From Lewinellaceae bacterium (GTDB lineage: Bacteria; Bacteroidota; Bacteroidia; Chitinophagales; Saprospiraceae), in assembly GCA_016708875.1 (NCBI GenBank), contig JADJFA010000011.1, positions 1 through 64,000 of the forward strand: a stretch of DNA of 64,000 nucleotides, read 5' to 3'. Below, one piece after another: positions 1 through 10,347 of the stretch. The position numbers and the translations under genes were made by a program. How positions within the stretch are numbered: position 1 is the stretch's first letter; each line of letters opens with the position of its first letter. The notes under the pieces are model-generated. The model saw only the letters and a program-made list of their open reading frames with translations, was not told where the DNA came from and did not search any database.

Positions 1-74
1 GAATCTGGACTCAAAATTCGTTCTGAGTCTCTAAGGCGCTGTAAGTCAAGGCACTTTGCAGCGTTTTTTATACT

Positions 75-869
75 ATGCTAACACTTATTGATACCCACGC
101 CCACCTCTATTCCCATAAATTCGACCAGGACCGGTCTGATATGGTACGCCGCGCCATTGCTGCTGGCGTGAATAAAATGTACCTGCCCAACATTGATTCG
201 GAGTCCATCGCAGGGATGCTGGCCCTGGAAGCTGAATTTTCGGAAAATTGCTTCGCGATGATGGGCTTGCACCCGGGTTCTGTTCAAGCTGAGACATATA
301 AATCGGAGCTATCACTCGTTGAAAAATGGCTAGGCCAACGCACATGGGCCGGCATTGGCGAAACGGGCATTGACCTTTATTGGGACAAGACCACGCTCGA
401 ATCCGGCAAATCGCGTTTGCCCGACAATGCGAGTGGGCAAAGGAATTAGGCCGTCCCATCATCATTCACAGCCGATCAGCGAATCAAGAGGCCATTGAGG
501 TGGTGCGCAAGGCGCAAGACGGGCGATTGCACGGCATATTCCATTGTTTTTCAGGTACTTTGGAGGAAGCAAGGAGATGATTGAACTCGGTTTTATGCTT
601 GGTATTGGAGGTGCTTTAACTTACCCAAAATCAGAATTGCCAACTGTGCTCCGCGAAATTCCTCTGGAACATATTGTCCTGGAAACCGATGCACCCTACC
701 TGCCACCCGTACACATCGGGGCAAGCGCAATGAAAGGCGTTTTATATGCCATACTGCTGATGTACTCTCTGAGGCGAAAACAATGCCACTGGCAGAAATT
801 GCGCGTGTCACCACAGACAATGCACTGAAAATGTTTAGGGATAATTTCAAACAGATTGTTTGTTTTTAA
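75..869 (+). CDS. tatD: TatD family metal-dependent hydrolase (frameshifted)
   Basis: TatD-type DNase of the amidohydrolase (TIM-barrel) superfamily, about 264 residues when the frames are joined, the usual family length. The N-terminal metal motif THAHL follows the start (LIDTHAHLYS). GIGETGIDLYW and the histidine region PIIIHSR are present, and ETDAPYLPPV near the C-terminus carries the conserved Asp. The reading frame changes near 400, near 560 and just after 706. After the last change the expected RGKRNE motif and the tail ARVTTDNALKMFRDNF appear in a third frame, ending at TAA 867-869. Each fragment matches the family well, so the breaks look like base-calling errors. Real decay cannot be excluded. 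Confidence 0.85.
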
Positions 870-987
870 AACATTTTTATATTTGCGGTCAATTAACCAA
901 CAGCCATGATGAAAACCTATTTCACATTGGTCACATTTTTAGCCATGTAGCCAAAGCGAAGGAGGGTTTCCTTGACCAGATTTTAGA

Positions 988-3113
988 ATGACCTCCCACG
1001 CATCCGCCGCCCTAAAAAATATTTCGGTTACGACCAGTTCCGCCCTTTGCAGGCCGACATCATTCAAAACGTCTATGATGGCCGCGATACGCTAAGGTAC
1101 TAATGCCGACCGGTGGCGGCAAAAGCGTTTGTTTCCAAATCCCCGCAATCACGCTTGAGGGTTTGGCGGTGGTAGTCAGCCCGCTGATTGCGTTGATGAA
1201 AGATCAGGTGGAGGCACTGAGCGCCAACGGTATTCCCGCCGCATTTATCAATAGCAGCCTGGGTGCCGACCAACAGCGCAACGTAGAATCTGCACTGCTC
1301 GCGGGCTACCTCAAACTCCCTTTATGTCAGTCCGAAAAACTCGTGTCGTGAGTTTTCAACCTTTGCTCAAACGTCTGAAAATCAGCCTTTTTGCCATTGA
1401 CGAAGCACACTGCATTCCCTCCTGGGGACGATTTTCAGCCTGAATATACCCAGTTGAAATTCCTGAAAAGCCAATTCCCGGGTATCCCGCTTATCGCGCT
1501 TACCGCCACCGCCGACAAACTCACGCGCAAAGACATTGTGGATCAACTAGGTCTTGCCGACCCGGCTATTTTTATAGCCTCTTTCGACCGACCAAATATT
1601 AGCCTAACGGTGCGTTCAGGCCAAAAAACGTTTTGACGATCGTAGAGTTTTGAAAGAACACGGAATCAATCGGGCCATTATTTATTGTCTTTCGCGCAAG
1701 GGTTGGCGAGGGTCTGGCGGGCTGAACTCGAAAAGGTTTCCGCGCCGCCCAGTTACCATGCTGAAGTGCCGGCTGCGCAACGCAGCAAGACCCAGGAGGA
1801 TTTCATAAACGACCGAACACCCATCATCTGCGCTACCATCGCGTTCGGAATGGGCATTGACAAAAGCAATGTGCGGTTTGTAGTGCATTATAATTTGCCG
1901 CGTAATCTGGAAGGTTACTATCAAGAAGTTGGTCGGGCAGGGCGCGATGGTTTGGCAGCAGATGCGCTGTTGTTTTTCAGTTATGCCGACCTGATTTCGT
2001 ATCGGGAAATGTTTGAACAAGGGGACGCAAGTGCAGAGCGAAAGAACTCAAATTGGCAAAGTTGGAGCGGATGTACCAGTTTGCCGAAGCCCCCGTATGT
2101 CGCAGGAAAACGGTTGCTCAACTCTTTTTCAGAACCCTACGACAAAAGTTGTGGCAACTGCGATGTCTGCAAAAATCCGCCTCAACATTTTGACGGCACA
2201 CTTGCGGCGCAAAAAGCGCTCTCGGCAATCATGCGCACCAATCAGCGCGTGGGAATGAGCCTGCTCACCGATATCCTTCGCGGCAGCCAACGCCGGGAGA
2301 TCAGGGAGAACAATTATCATGAAATTAAACCTACGGTGCGGGCAAAAATTTGGCTACGACGACTGGCTTTTCCTGCTTTCCCAAATGCTACATGTTGGCC
2401 TAATTGAAATCGCTTACGACGACCACAATTGCCTGTGTGACTGATGAGGACGAAAATACTGTTCGAAGGCAAAAAATTGCGCTGGCAATGCCACAGCCAA
2501 AACCCAAGCCGGGAGAAAAAGCAGCGCTCCCTCATGTTACCGAAAAAGCAAAACGCAAGTCCTGCGTGAAGAACTCTTACAGCGACTCAGCGCGCTGCAG
2601 GAATTGGCGGTGCAACAGGGCATTCCGCCCTACACCCTTTTCAGCGACCTTACGCTGCAGCAAATGGCTGATGGCCGTCCGTTGTCCGATGCAGAAATGC
2701 TCGAAATCCCGGGGGTTAGCGAACGGAAACTCCAGCTTTACGGCGATGCATTTGTGGGCGAGATCCGAAGCTTTGTGCTTGAAAAAACACAGGCGGGTGA
2801 AAAGATCACAGGCAGTACCTACTTCCTGAGTTACGATTTGTTCAAGAGAGGGCATTCGTTGAAGCTATTGCCGAACAACGCGGACTGAGCACTTTGACGG
2901 TGTAAACCATCTCGCTACTATGTACGAACGCGGAGAATTATTGGACATAAGCCGTTGGGTTTCGCCCGAAGAGTGCGACCTCATCCAGGGCGCCCTATCA
3001 CTTTTTGAAGAACCATACCAGATGAAGGCTATTCATGAGCATTTTGGCGAGCGGTTCAATTTGATAAGATCCGTTTTGCGATTGCGGATTTTAAGCGAAA
3101 AAAGCTAATCTGA
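988..3113 (+). CDS. recQ: ATP-dependent DNA helicase RecQ (multiply frameshifted)
   Basis: RecQ 3'-5' helicase, about 708 residues if the frames are joined. In order: Walker [13 protein letters not shown], motif Ia [18 protein letters not shown] box [13 protein letters not shown] motif, a second RecA domain with [17 protein letters not shown] and the [12 protein letters not shown] arginine-finger motif, zinc-binding cysteines (CGNCDVC), and a C-terminal HRDC domain ([17 protein letters not shown]). At least six frame changes are needed (for example near 1016, 1096, 1320, 1425, 1640 and 2040). At 1013-1018 a run of six A must be seven A to give [10 protein letters not shown], the normal RecQ N-terminus, which points to homopolymer undercalling. 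The end is TGA 3111-3113 after a further shift near 3060. Confidence 0.88.
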
Positions 3114-3163
3114 AGTGTTACGGAATCTGGTGATTGGTTGAAAAAATACCTTCGCCGCCTTAT

Positions 3164-3197
3164 TGGAACGCGGTCGAAATAAAGTAACCGCGTTCCA
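3164..3197. repeat. Inverted repeat between recQ and maeB
   Basis: Perfect 11-bp arms, TGGAACGCGGT at 3164-3174 and its complement at 3187-3197, with a 12-nt loop. It lies about 50 nt after the recQ stop and 17 nt before the maeB start. No clear T-run follows, so it may be a terminator or a 5' leader hairpin of maeB. Confidence 0.6.
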
Positions 3198-3213
3198 TAT
3201 AATAAAGGAAAGG

Positions 3214-5484
3214 ATGAGCAAGAAAAAACATTGAGAGAAGACGCCCTGCATTACCATGCCAAGGGCCGACCAGGCAAGATTGTAGTGCCCACTAAAGAGA
3301 CAGCGACTCAACGCGATCTGACCCTCGCCTATTCGCCCGGCGTTGCTGAGCCTTGTTTGGCAATCGCAGAAAATCCGGAGGACGTTTATAAATACACCGC
3401 AAAAGCGAATCTGGTGGCGGTGATTACCAATGGAACCGCCGTCCTGGGTTTAGGCGATATTGGTCCGCTGTGCAAACCTGTCATGGAAGGCAAGGGACTC
3501 TTGTTTAAAATCTATGCAGACATTGACGTTTTTGACCTGGAACTCGACACCAAAAACGTGGATGAGTTTCAAGAACCGTGAAAATTCTCGAACCAACTTT
3601 TGGGGCGTAAATCTGGAGGACATTTCTGCACCCGAATGTTTTGAAATTGAAGAAAGGTTGAAGGCGGAGTTGAATATTCCAGTCATGCATGACGATCAGC
3701 ACGGCACCGCCATTATTAGTTCTGCCGCCTTGCTCAATGCTCTGGAAATCGTCGGTAAAGCGTTTCCAAGTGCAAAAATCGTCATCAATGGCGCGGGTGC
3801 TGCAGCCATTTCATGCACCCGACTTTATCAAGGTCTGGGCGCCCAAAGGAGAATATTTTCATGTTTGACTCCAAGGGCTTGATTCACTCAGCCGGACCGA
3901 TTTGGATGGAAAAAAAATAGAATTTGCCAACGAGACGGTTAGCGCAAACACCTCTTTGGCGGAGGCATTGGTCGGGGCAGATGTTTTTATCGGCCTGTCG
4001 AAAGGCAACATCCTAAATCAGGAAATGGTGAGGAGTATGGCCAAAGACTGCATTGTATTTGCAATGGCCAATCCAAACCCCGAAATATCTTACGAAGAAG
4101 CGATGGGCGCGCGCAAAGACATCATTTTTGCCACCGGGAGAAGCGATTATCCCAATCAGGTGAACAATGTGCTGGGCTTCCCTTACATTTTCCGGGGCGC
4201 CTTGGATGTCCGCTCAAAGGTCATCAATGAAGAAATGAAATTGGCCGCGGTGCGGGCATTGGCTGATTTGGCCAAAAAATCTGTCCCGGATATAGTCAAC
4301 ATGGCTTATGGGAAAGATAACCTGGCTTTTGGAAGAGAATATATCATACCAAAGCCGGTTGATCCAAGATTACTGACAACAGTAGCCGCCGCCGTTGCAC
4401 GTGCAGCCATGGAAACCGGTGTAGCCAAATTCCCGATCAAGAACTGGGAGGATTATGAAAGCCAATTGTCCAAACGCCTGGGCCTTGACAATACGCTGAC
4501 GAGGGCAATCATCAATAAGGCAAAACAAAAACCAATGCGGGTCGTAATGGCCGATGCTGAAAATCCAGCCGTGTTGAAAGCCGCCCAACAAGCGATGGAA
4601 GAAAAAATTGCCATCCCCATATTGCTGGGCAAAGTGAAGAAAGTCAAGCAGTTGGCTCAGGAAAACCTTTTGGATTTGACGAATATCGAGATCATAGATC
4701 CAATGGCGCCTCAAAACGAAAGCGATATTGAAAGATTGGAGCGGTTTGGCGATCTATTGTTTGAAAAACGCAAACGCAAAGGCTATACCCAACTCGAGGC
4801 CCGCAACATCGTTCGGCGAAGAAATTTCTTTGGCTCCATGATGGTAGAAACAGGCGAAGCCGATGCGATGATTGGCGGAATGACCAGCATTACCCAGAAA
4901 CCTCCGACCAGCCTTACAAGCAGTGGGCCGGCAAACGGGCGTGAACAAAGTGTCGGGGATTAGATCCTGCTTAGTCGCTTTGGACCGCTATTTTTGCCGA
5001 TACAAGCGTAAACTTTAACCCAAGTGCTGAGGAAATCGTAGAAATTGCAGAATTGGCAGCAAAGGAAGTGGAGAATTCAACATCAAACCACGCATCGCTT
5101 TTTATGACTTATTCTAACTTTGGCAGTGCTGATGGAGACGACGCCATTAAAATGCGCAAAGCCGTTGGCCTCTTAAAAGCAAAGCATCCGACAATGATCG
5201 TAGATGGCGAAATGCAGGCGCACTTGCCGTTCCAAAACTCCTTGTTGAAAGAAAATCACCCCTTTGCGAATTGGCAGAGGGCGGCGCGAACATCCTGATT
5301 TTTCCCAATCTCTGCTTCCAACATTGCTTAACCTGGTAAAAGAAGTGGCAGATATTGAAAAATTGGGCCGATACTGTTGGGCTTAAAGCCGATTCACCTC
5401 CTGCAACTGGGCAGTACCACCCGAGAAATTGTCAATATGATCGCTATTGCGGTGGTGGATGCTCAGATGAACTATAAACCATGA
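3214..5484 (+). CDS. maeB: NADP-dependent malic enzyme with phosphotransacetylase-like domain (frameshifted)
   Basis: MaeB-type malic enzyme, about 756 residues when joined, the normal size for the two-domain form. It decarboxylates malate to pyruvate with NADP. The malic domain shows [20 protein letters not shown] and [11 protein letters not shown]; the NAD(P)-binding part has [11 protein letters not shown] and [10 protein letters not shown]. The C-terminal half (from about 4520) is the regulatory PTA-like domain ([29 protein letters not shown]). The start at ATG 3214 has an AAAGGAAAGG ribosome site, but the frame breaks within seven codons unless the A6 run becomes A7, giving MSKKKTLRED. 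Other shifts lie near 3580, 3860, 4900, 5000, 5250 and 5330. The end is TGA 5482-5484 after [10 protein letters not shown]. Confidence 0.88.
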
Positions 5485-5494
5485 TGTATGCACT

Positions 5495-5905
5495 ATGATC
5501 AGAATTGACCACATCGGCATTGCTGTGCGTGAACTGGGCACGAGCAACGAACTTTTCCACAAACTCCTTGGCGAGGCCCACTACAAGATAGAGGCCGTGG
5601 AAAGCGAGCACGTTTCCACCTCCTTTTTCAAAATTGGGGAGAGCAAAATTGAACTTTTGGAAGCCAGTGACCCGGAAAGCCCTATTGCCAAATTTATAGA
5701 GAAACGCGGCGAGGGCATCCATCACATCGCCTTTGAAGTGGAAGACATTCTAGCGGAGATCAAGCGCCTCGAAGCCGATGGCTTTGTGCCGCTCAACCGC
5801 GAGCCTAAACGCGGCGCTGACAACAAACTGGTTGTGTTTTTTCACCCAAAATCTTCGGGGGGGGTGCTTGTAGAGCTATGTCAATCTCTGGAAACGATGG
5901 ATTAA
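5495..5905 (+). CDS. mce: Methylmalonyl-CoA epimerase
   Basis: Intact 136-residue vicinal-oxygen-chelate protein that interconverts (R)- and (S)-methylmalonyl-CoA in propionate and succinate metabolism. Family hallmarks are IDHIGIAV at residues 4-11 (metal-binding His), SKIELLEA, GEGIHHIAFEV (second metal His) and the C-terminal VLVELCQ with the metal-ligand Glu. It starts 11 bp after the maeB stop, so the two may be co-transcribed. It is the first undamaged gene of the window, which shows that the frameshift density upstream is local. Confidence 0.92.
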   Translation: MIRIDHIGIAVRELGTSNELFHKLLGEAHYKIEAVESEHVSTSFFKIGESKIELLEASDPESPIAKFIEKRGEGIHHIAFEVEDILAEIKRLEADGFVPLNREPKRGADNKLVVFFHPKSSGGVLVELCQSLETMD

Positions 5906-5912
5906 ACAGGAA

Positions 5913-6046
5913 AACCGCAAAATGTAAAACAGGAAAATGTAAAACCACACGTTTTGACCTCAAGTGTGTCATTACCTCGCCTCCTTGGAGATTTGGTGCT
6001 TCTTGGTTTTGCGGTTTTAAATTTTCCTGTTTTACATTTTGCGGTT
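5913..6046. repeat. Perfect 25-bp inverted repeat in the mce/SDR convergent spacer
   Basis: Arms at 5913-5937 and 6022-6046 are perfectly complementary over 25 bp and separated by 84 bp. The spacer lies between convergent genes, with the arms next to each stop codon (5905 and 6056). Parts of the arm word recur beside both arms (AATGTAAAACC and GGTTTTGCGG). Possible role: a bidirectional 3' end structure. Confidence 0.85.
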
Positions 6047-6055
6047 AAAGCGCCT

Positions 6056-6841
6056 CTATAAACTCCTGGTTCGTCCTCCATCCACGGGCAGATTGATCCC
6101 ATTGATATACGAAGCCGCCGGGCTGGCCAAAAATGCCACCGCCGCAGCCACTTCTGAAGGCTCTGCAAAGCGGCGCATCGGCACCTGATTTTTGAATTGG
6201 GTTTCTACAGATTCCCTGGTCGCCGCGTTTGTGGCGGCCCGTTTTTCGATAATTTCCTCTAGCCTTCCAGTGCGGGTATAACCGGGCAACACATTGTTAA
6301 CCGTAATACCGAATTGGCCAACCTCATTGGCCCAGGTCTTCGCCCAGGCGGCCACTGCCCAGCGCGTGGTGTTTGACACCCCTAGTCCGTCCAAGGGTTC
6401 TTTCACCGAAGTGCTGATGATGTTGATGATACGCCCGTAGCCTTCGGCTTTCATTCCGGGGAGTACGGCTTGCGCCAGTATTTGATTGCAAATCAGGTGG
6501 TTGTGGTAGGCTTGCGAGAAATTTTTGGAAAGCGCCTCTGTGATAGGTCCCCCAGGTGGGCCACCGGTGTTATTCACCAGAATATGGATGTTCATATTTT
6601 CGAGCAGTGCTTCTACCCGCGTTTGCAGTGTGAGGCCATCGGAGTAATCGGCCACCACATAGTCATGCTTTTGCCCTTGTGATGTGTCGAGGGTGAGCAT
6701 GGCTTCGATGAGTTTTGTGTCTTGTCGGGCCAACAGGTAAACATTTGCGCCGAGCAAGGCAAGCTCTTTAGCCGAGGCAAGCCCGATGCCTGCGCTGGCG
6801 CCGCCAACGAGGGCGTTTTTGTGGAGGAGGGAGAGGTTCAT
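6056..6841 (-). CDS. SDR family oxidoreductase, catalytically divergent (BKR-like)
   Basis: 261-residue short-chain dehydrogenase/reductase fold. The cofactor motif near residue 13 reads GGASAGIG instead of the usual TGxxxGIG. NNTGGPP stands for the NNAG motif, and the C-terminal segment FLASPAASYINGINLPVDGG is typical. The active-site Tyr-x3-Lys is not present: the region reads SNTTRWAVAAWAKTWANE, keeping the Lys but with Thr/Asn near the Tyr position. This matches a known subgroup of ketoacyl-reductase-like SDRs with an imperfect tetrad. Substrate unknown. A monocistronic minus-strand gene, convergent with mce. Confidence 0.85.
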   Translation of the reverse strand: MNLSLLHKNALVGGASAGIGLASAKELALLGANVYLLARQDTKLIEAMLTLDTSQGQKHDYVVADYSDGLTLQTRVEALLENMNIHILVNNTGGPPGGPITEALSKNFSQAYHNHLICNQILAQAVLPGMKAEGYGRIINIISTSVKEPLDGLGVSNTTRWAVAAWAKTWANEVGQFGITVNNVLPGYTRTGRLEEIIEKRAATNAATRESVETQFKNQVPMRRFAEPSEVAAAVAFLASPAASYINGINLPVDGGRTRSL

Positions 6842-6918
6842 GTGTTGAAATATTTTTAGTCGTCCGAATTTTTAACTAACCATTCTTGTATAAGCGGTGA
6901 CGAAGCTGCTAAGCTGAT

Positions 6919-7030
6919 TCACTCCTTATTAGCCCAAGCTCGCGCATTCGCCATCTCCGGGCAAGTAATCCCCGCCGCTTCGAGCTCGTCCCAGTCTTTG
7001 GCGAGGGTTTTTGGGGCTTCGGCGAGTGCG
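6919..7030 (-). pseudogene. 3'-end relic of a paralogous TPR gene
   Basis: Read on the minus strand this gives LAEAPKTLAKDWDELEAAG followed by ITCPEMANARAWANKE and a stop at 6919-6921. That is nearly the same as the C-terminus of the adjacent TPR protein. 55 bp (6951-7005) are identical to 7167-7221. No upstream coding sequence for a full second copy is present, so this looks like the remnant of a tandem duplication or recombination. Confidence 0.7.
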
Positions 7031-7046
7031 TTCGTACCAGTATGAA

Positions 7047-7135
7047 TCAGGATTTTCTTGATTTAAAAAGGTTTTTTTAGGATTTTGAGTGCCGAAAAAT
7101 CCTAAAAAATCCTTTCCAAAATCAAGGTAATCCTG
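7047..7135. repeat. Inverted repeat between TPR gene and its relic copy
   Basis: An inner pair of about 20 bp (one mismatch) around an 8-nt centre at 7087-7094, plus an outer pair of about 18 bp (7047-7064 with 7118-7135). The arms are built from iterated AGGATTTT-like words. It starts 2 bp beyond the TPR gene stop. Confidence 0.75.
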
Positions 7136-7137
7136 CT

Positions 7138-10100
7138 TCACTCCTTCGCCCACTTGCGCGCCAGGACCATCTCCGGGCAAGTAATCCCCGCCGCTTCGAG
7201 CTCGTCCCAGTCTTTGGCGAGAGACTTTTTGGCTTCGGCTGGGTCGGATTCGTTTTTTAGGTATTCCTCGTACACTTTTTTTGCTTTGCCCCAGTCATTT
7301 GCCAGGAGATACGAATGCCCAAGGTTAGGCCTGACCCAATTCCTTGAGGGAGCAAGTTCAAGCACTTTTCAACTGCCTCTGCTGCTTGCCGATAATCGTG
7401 GGCATAATAGCATAAAAGATAAAGGTCATTGTAAGCAGTTGTTGCTTCCAATTTGAAATCAATACCCATGTCCCTCAACGCATACATACACTCTGCTCGC
7501 TCACGCTGGATGGCCGATGCAGTGGCATGGTCTTTTTTTAGTTCAAAAGAATCGCGAAGTGCAGCCATTTCGTTGTAAATCCAGTTCAGGTCACTCCCAA
7601 AGTGTGTCTGTCCACTTGCGATGGCTTTCTGGCGTAAAGCAAGTCCCCGGCTGTATAGCCTTTTTGCTTCCTGCCATAGACCTGTAACTTGTTTGAATAA
7701 GCCAAGGTTGCTCAAGGTCTTCGCCAAATCTGGCTCGAACTGCGTGGGGCTCGACTTCGCCAATCGCTCTCTGATTTCTAAGGAAAGGCGGTACATATTT
7801 TCGGCATCCTCCATTTTTTGATTCATGTGGTAAAAAGTGCCCAAGTTCATCGCCGTCATTGCTAAATCCGGCTCGAACTGCGCAGGGTTCAACTTTGTCA
7901 ATCGTTCATAGATTTGTAAGGAACGGAGGTACATCTTTTCGGCATCTCCCATTTTTTGATTCGTTTGGTAAAAAGCGCCCAAGTTCATCTCCGTCATCGC
8001 CAAATCCGGCTCGAGCTGATCGGGGTTGGACTTCGCCAATCGCTCTCTGATTTCTAACGAACGGAGATACATCTTTTCGGCATCTTCCATTTTTTGAACG
8101 TCTTTGTAAAAAAGACCCAAATTCATCGCCGTCAACGCTAAATCGGGCTCGAACTGCGCGGAATTTGACTTCGTCAATCGCTCATAAATTTCTATGGAAC
8201 GGAGGTACATCTTTTCGGCATCCCCCATTTTTTGAATGGTGGAGTAAAAAGCACCCAAGTTCATGCAAGTCTTCGCCAAATTCGGCTCGAATTGGGCAGG
8301 TTTGGACTTGGCTAAACGCTCCCTGATTTCTAAAGAACGGAGGTACATCGTTTCGGCATCCCCCATTTCTTGATTCGTGTAGTAAAAAGCGCCCAGGTTC
8401 ATCGCCGTCATCGCCAAATCAGACTCGAACTGCGCGGGGTTCGACTCCGCCAACCGCTCATAGATTTCTAAAGAACGGAGGTACATTGTTTCGGCATCCC
8501 CCATTTTTTGATTCGTATGGTAAAAAATGCCCAGGTTCATCGCCGATATCGCCAAATCCAGATCGAACTGCGAGGGGTTCGACTCCGCCAACCGCTCATA
8601 GATTTCTAAGGCACGGAGGTGCATCTTTTCGGCATCCCCCATTTTTTGATTCGTGTAGTAAAAAGCGCCCAAGTTCATCGCCGTCTTCGCCAAACCCGGC
8701 TCGAACTGCGAGGGGTTCGACTCCGCCAACCGCTCATAGATTTCTAAGGAACGGAGGTACATCTTTTCGGCAGCCCCCATTTTCTGATTCATATAGTAAA
8801 AATTGCCCAAGTTCATCACCGTCGTCGCCAAACCTGGCTCGAACTGCGCGGGATTTGACTCCGCCAACCGCTCTCTGATTTCTAAGGAACGGAGGTGCAT
8901 CTTTTCGGCATCTCCCATTTTTTGATTCGTGTCGTAAAAAACGCCCAAGTTCATCGCCGTCATCGCCAAACCCGGCTCGAACTGCGCGGGGTTCGACTTT
9001 GCCAACCGCTCTCTTATTTCTAAGGAACGGAGGTACACCTTTTCGGCATCCCCCATTTTTTGATTCGTAAAGTAAAAAGTGCCCAAGTTCATGGCTATAA
9101 TAGCCAAATCCGGCTCGAATTGCGCACGGTTCGATTTCGCCAAGCGCTCAGAGATTTCTAAGGAACGGAGGTACATCTTTTCGGCAGCCCCCATTTCTTG
9201 AACGGCGGCGTAAAACAAGCCCAAGTTCATAGCCAGTGTGGCTTGCTCGCTTTCAGAGCGAGCAAGTTTCAGTGCCTTTTCGCCATAAAAAATGGCTTTG
9301 TTGGTTTTGTTCTGCTTCCATAAAAATTCAGAAAATGCCCAAATATTATCCAAGTCTACTGTATCCAAGCGTATCAACTCCTCATATACTACCTCTACAC
9401 TATCCCACTCCAAGCGCAGTTGGTGGGCATCAGCTTTGAGCCGCAGGTTTTGCATCAGATCTTCTTTGTTACGCAGGTAAAGCGAGTCGCGCTCAGCTAC
9501 CTCTTTTTTTAAAGCACCGAGGCGTTTTCCTTCAGCTAAGTTGTCGCTTACCTGCTTGCTCAGGTTGGCATTTTGCCAGAGGCGCATCGCCCCGTCCAAG
9601 TCGCCTGCCTGAAACAGTCTAAAAGCGTCTTGATACAACTTCCCAGCATCGTCCAGATTAATGCGGGCGTACTTTTCAGAGACCTGCGTGCGAGCGCGTC
9701 GAGTTTTTCGTACTGGTTTTGCAGCAGGCCGTATTCGTCTTGGAGTTTGCGGAGCGCCTGCTCGGAGTAGCCCGATTTTTGGCGCAGGGCATCCATTTCT
9801 TTTTGCTTGGCGGCTATTTTGAGGTTGAGTTTTTTTTCAGCTTCGGTATAGCCCGTGTTGTAGTATTTGCGCTTGGCATCGGTGATGTACTTGCTGGTAG
9901 CCATGTAGAGCCGCACAGGAGCGGTTTGTCCGGCAGCGGCTTGGAGTGCGTCGGCATTCACCACCTGCCAGCCGTCTTTGATGACTTTCAGGAATACAGG
10001 CTCCTTGTCGGCGATGCCTACTACGTCCATCGCCCATTGGCCTGCGGCATCCGTGAGGGCATGGCCTTTGCGGGGCTGCGAGCATTCGTCCACTTCGGCA

Positions 10101-10267
10101 AAGGGCACATACTCGATTTTGCCTTTGTCAAACTGGCTGTTTTGTACAGCGATTTGGCCACGCAGTTTGCTTTGCTGGCAAAGCACAGGGGTGCATAAAA
10201 GGAGAAGGGCGAAGAATAGGCCTACCCTCATTAAAACTCTGCCGGGTAAAAAGGAAGTGTTTTTCAT
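7138..10267 (-). CDS. Exported protein with long homogeneous TPR array (two frameshifts)
   Basis: About 1043 residues when joined. The chosen start at 10267 gives a signal peptide (MKNTSFLPGRVLMRVG then a hydrophobic core ending VLCQQ). A region of about 90 residues with a regulatory-domain-like beta pattern follows, then a coiled-coil-like stretch (KQKEMDALRQKSGYSEQALR). After a shift near 9655 comes the TPR region: eleven 46-residue units starting MNLGxFY and containing MGDAEKMYLRSLEIRERLA, then a degenerate twelfth. A second shift near 7300 leads to the tail KWAKE with stop at 7138. It probably acts as a periplasmic or surface protein-binding scaffold. It sits downstream of an EAD11-like gene and a membrane-anchored gene on the same strand. 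Function not known. Confidence 0.75.
7713..9230 (-). repeat. Eleven exact-period 138-bp coding repeats
   Basis: The MNLG codon of unit 1 lies at 9230 and that of unit 11 at 7850. The distance is exactly ten times 138 bp, so no unit has gained or lost a base. Units differ at few positions, mainly in the two residues after FY and in K/E swaps after RLA. Such homogeneity suggests recent expansion or gene conversion. The array is also a recombination risk for assembly. Confidence 0.9.
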
Positions 10268-10295
10268 TGTTGAAAGATGGTTTGGGTGGATGTAT

Positions 10296-10342
10296 CGCGG
10301 AACTCCGTTCCGCGTGGGTGTAGGCTGGAACAGCGTTCCGGC
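10296..10342. repeat. Paired short palindromes upstream of TPR gene
   Basis: CGCGGAACTCCGTTCCGCG (8-bp arms, 3-nt loop) at 10296-10314 and a sister GCTGGAACAGCGTTCCGGC at 10324-10342. The outer flanks of the two also pair (GTATCGCGGAAC with GTTCCGGCGTAC). Located between the TPR gene start and the stop of the next gene upstream. Confidence 0.7.
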
Positions 10343-10347
10343 GTACC

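Noticed and set aside
75..5484. tatD, recQ and maeB as true pseudogenes on a decaying segment
   Set aside because: Every fragment keeps family motifs and several breaks are cured by one base in a homopolymer; clean genes follow at once. Error is the simpler reading, though not proven.
7713..9230. Regular repeats as a CRISPR array
   Set aside because: The period is 138 bp, all of it is coding for a 46-residue TPR unit, and there are no unique spacers.
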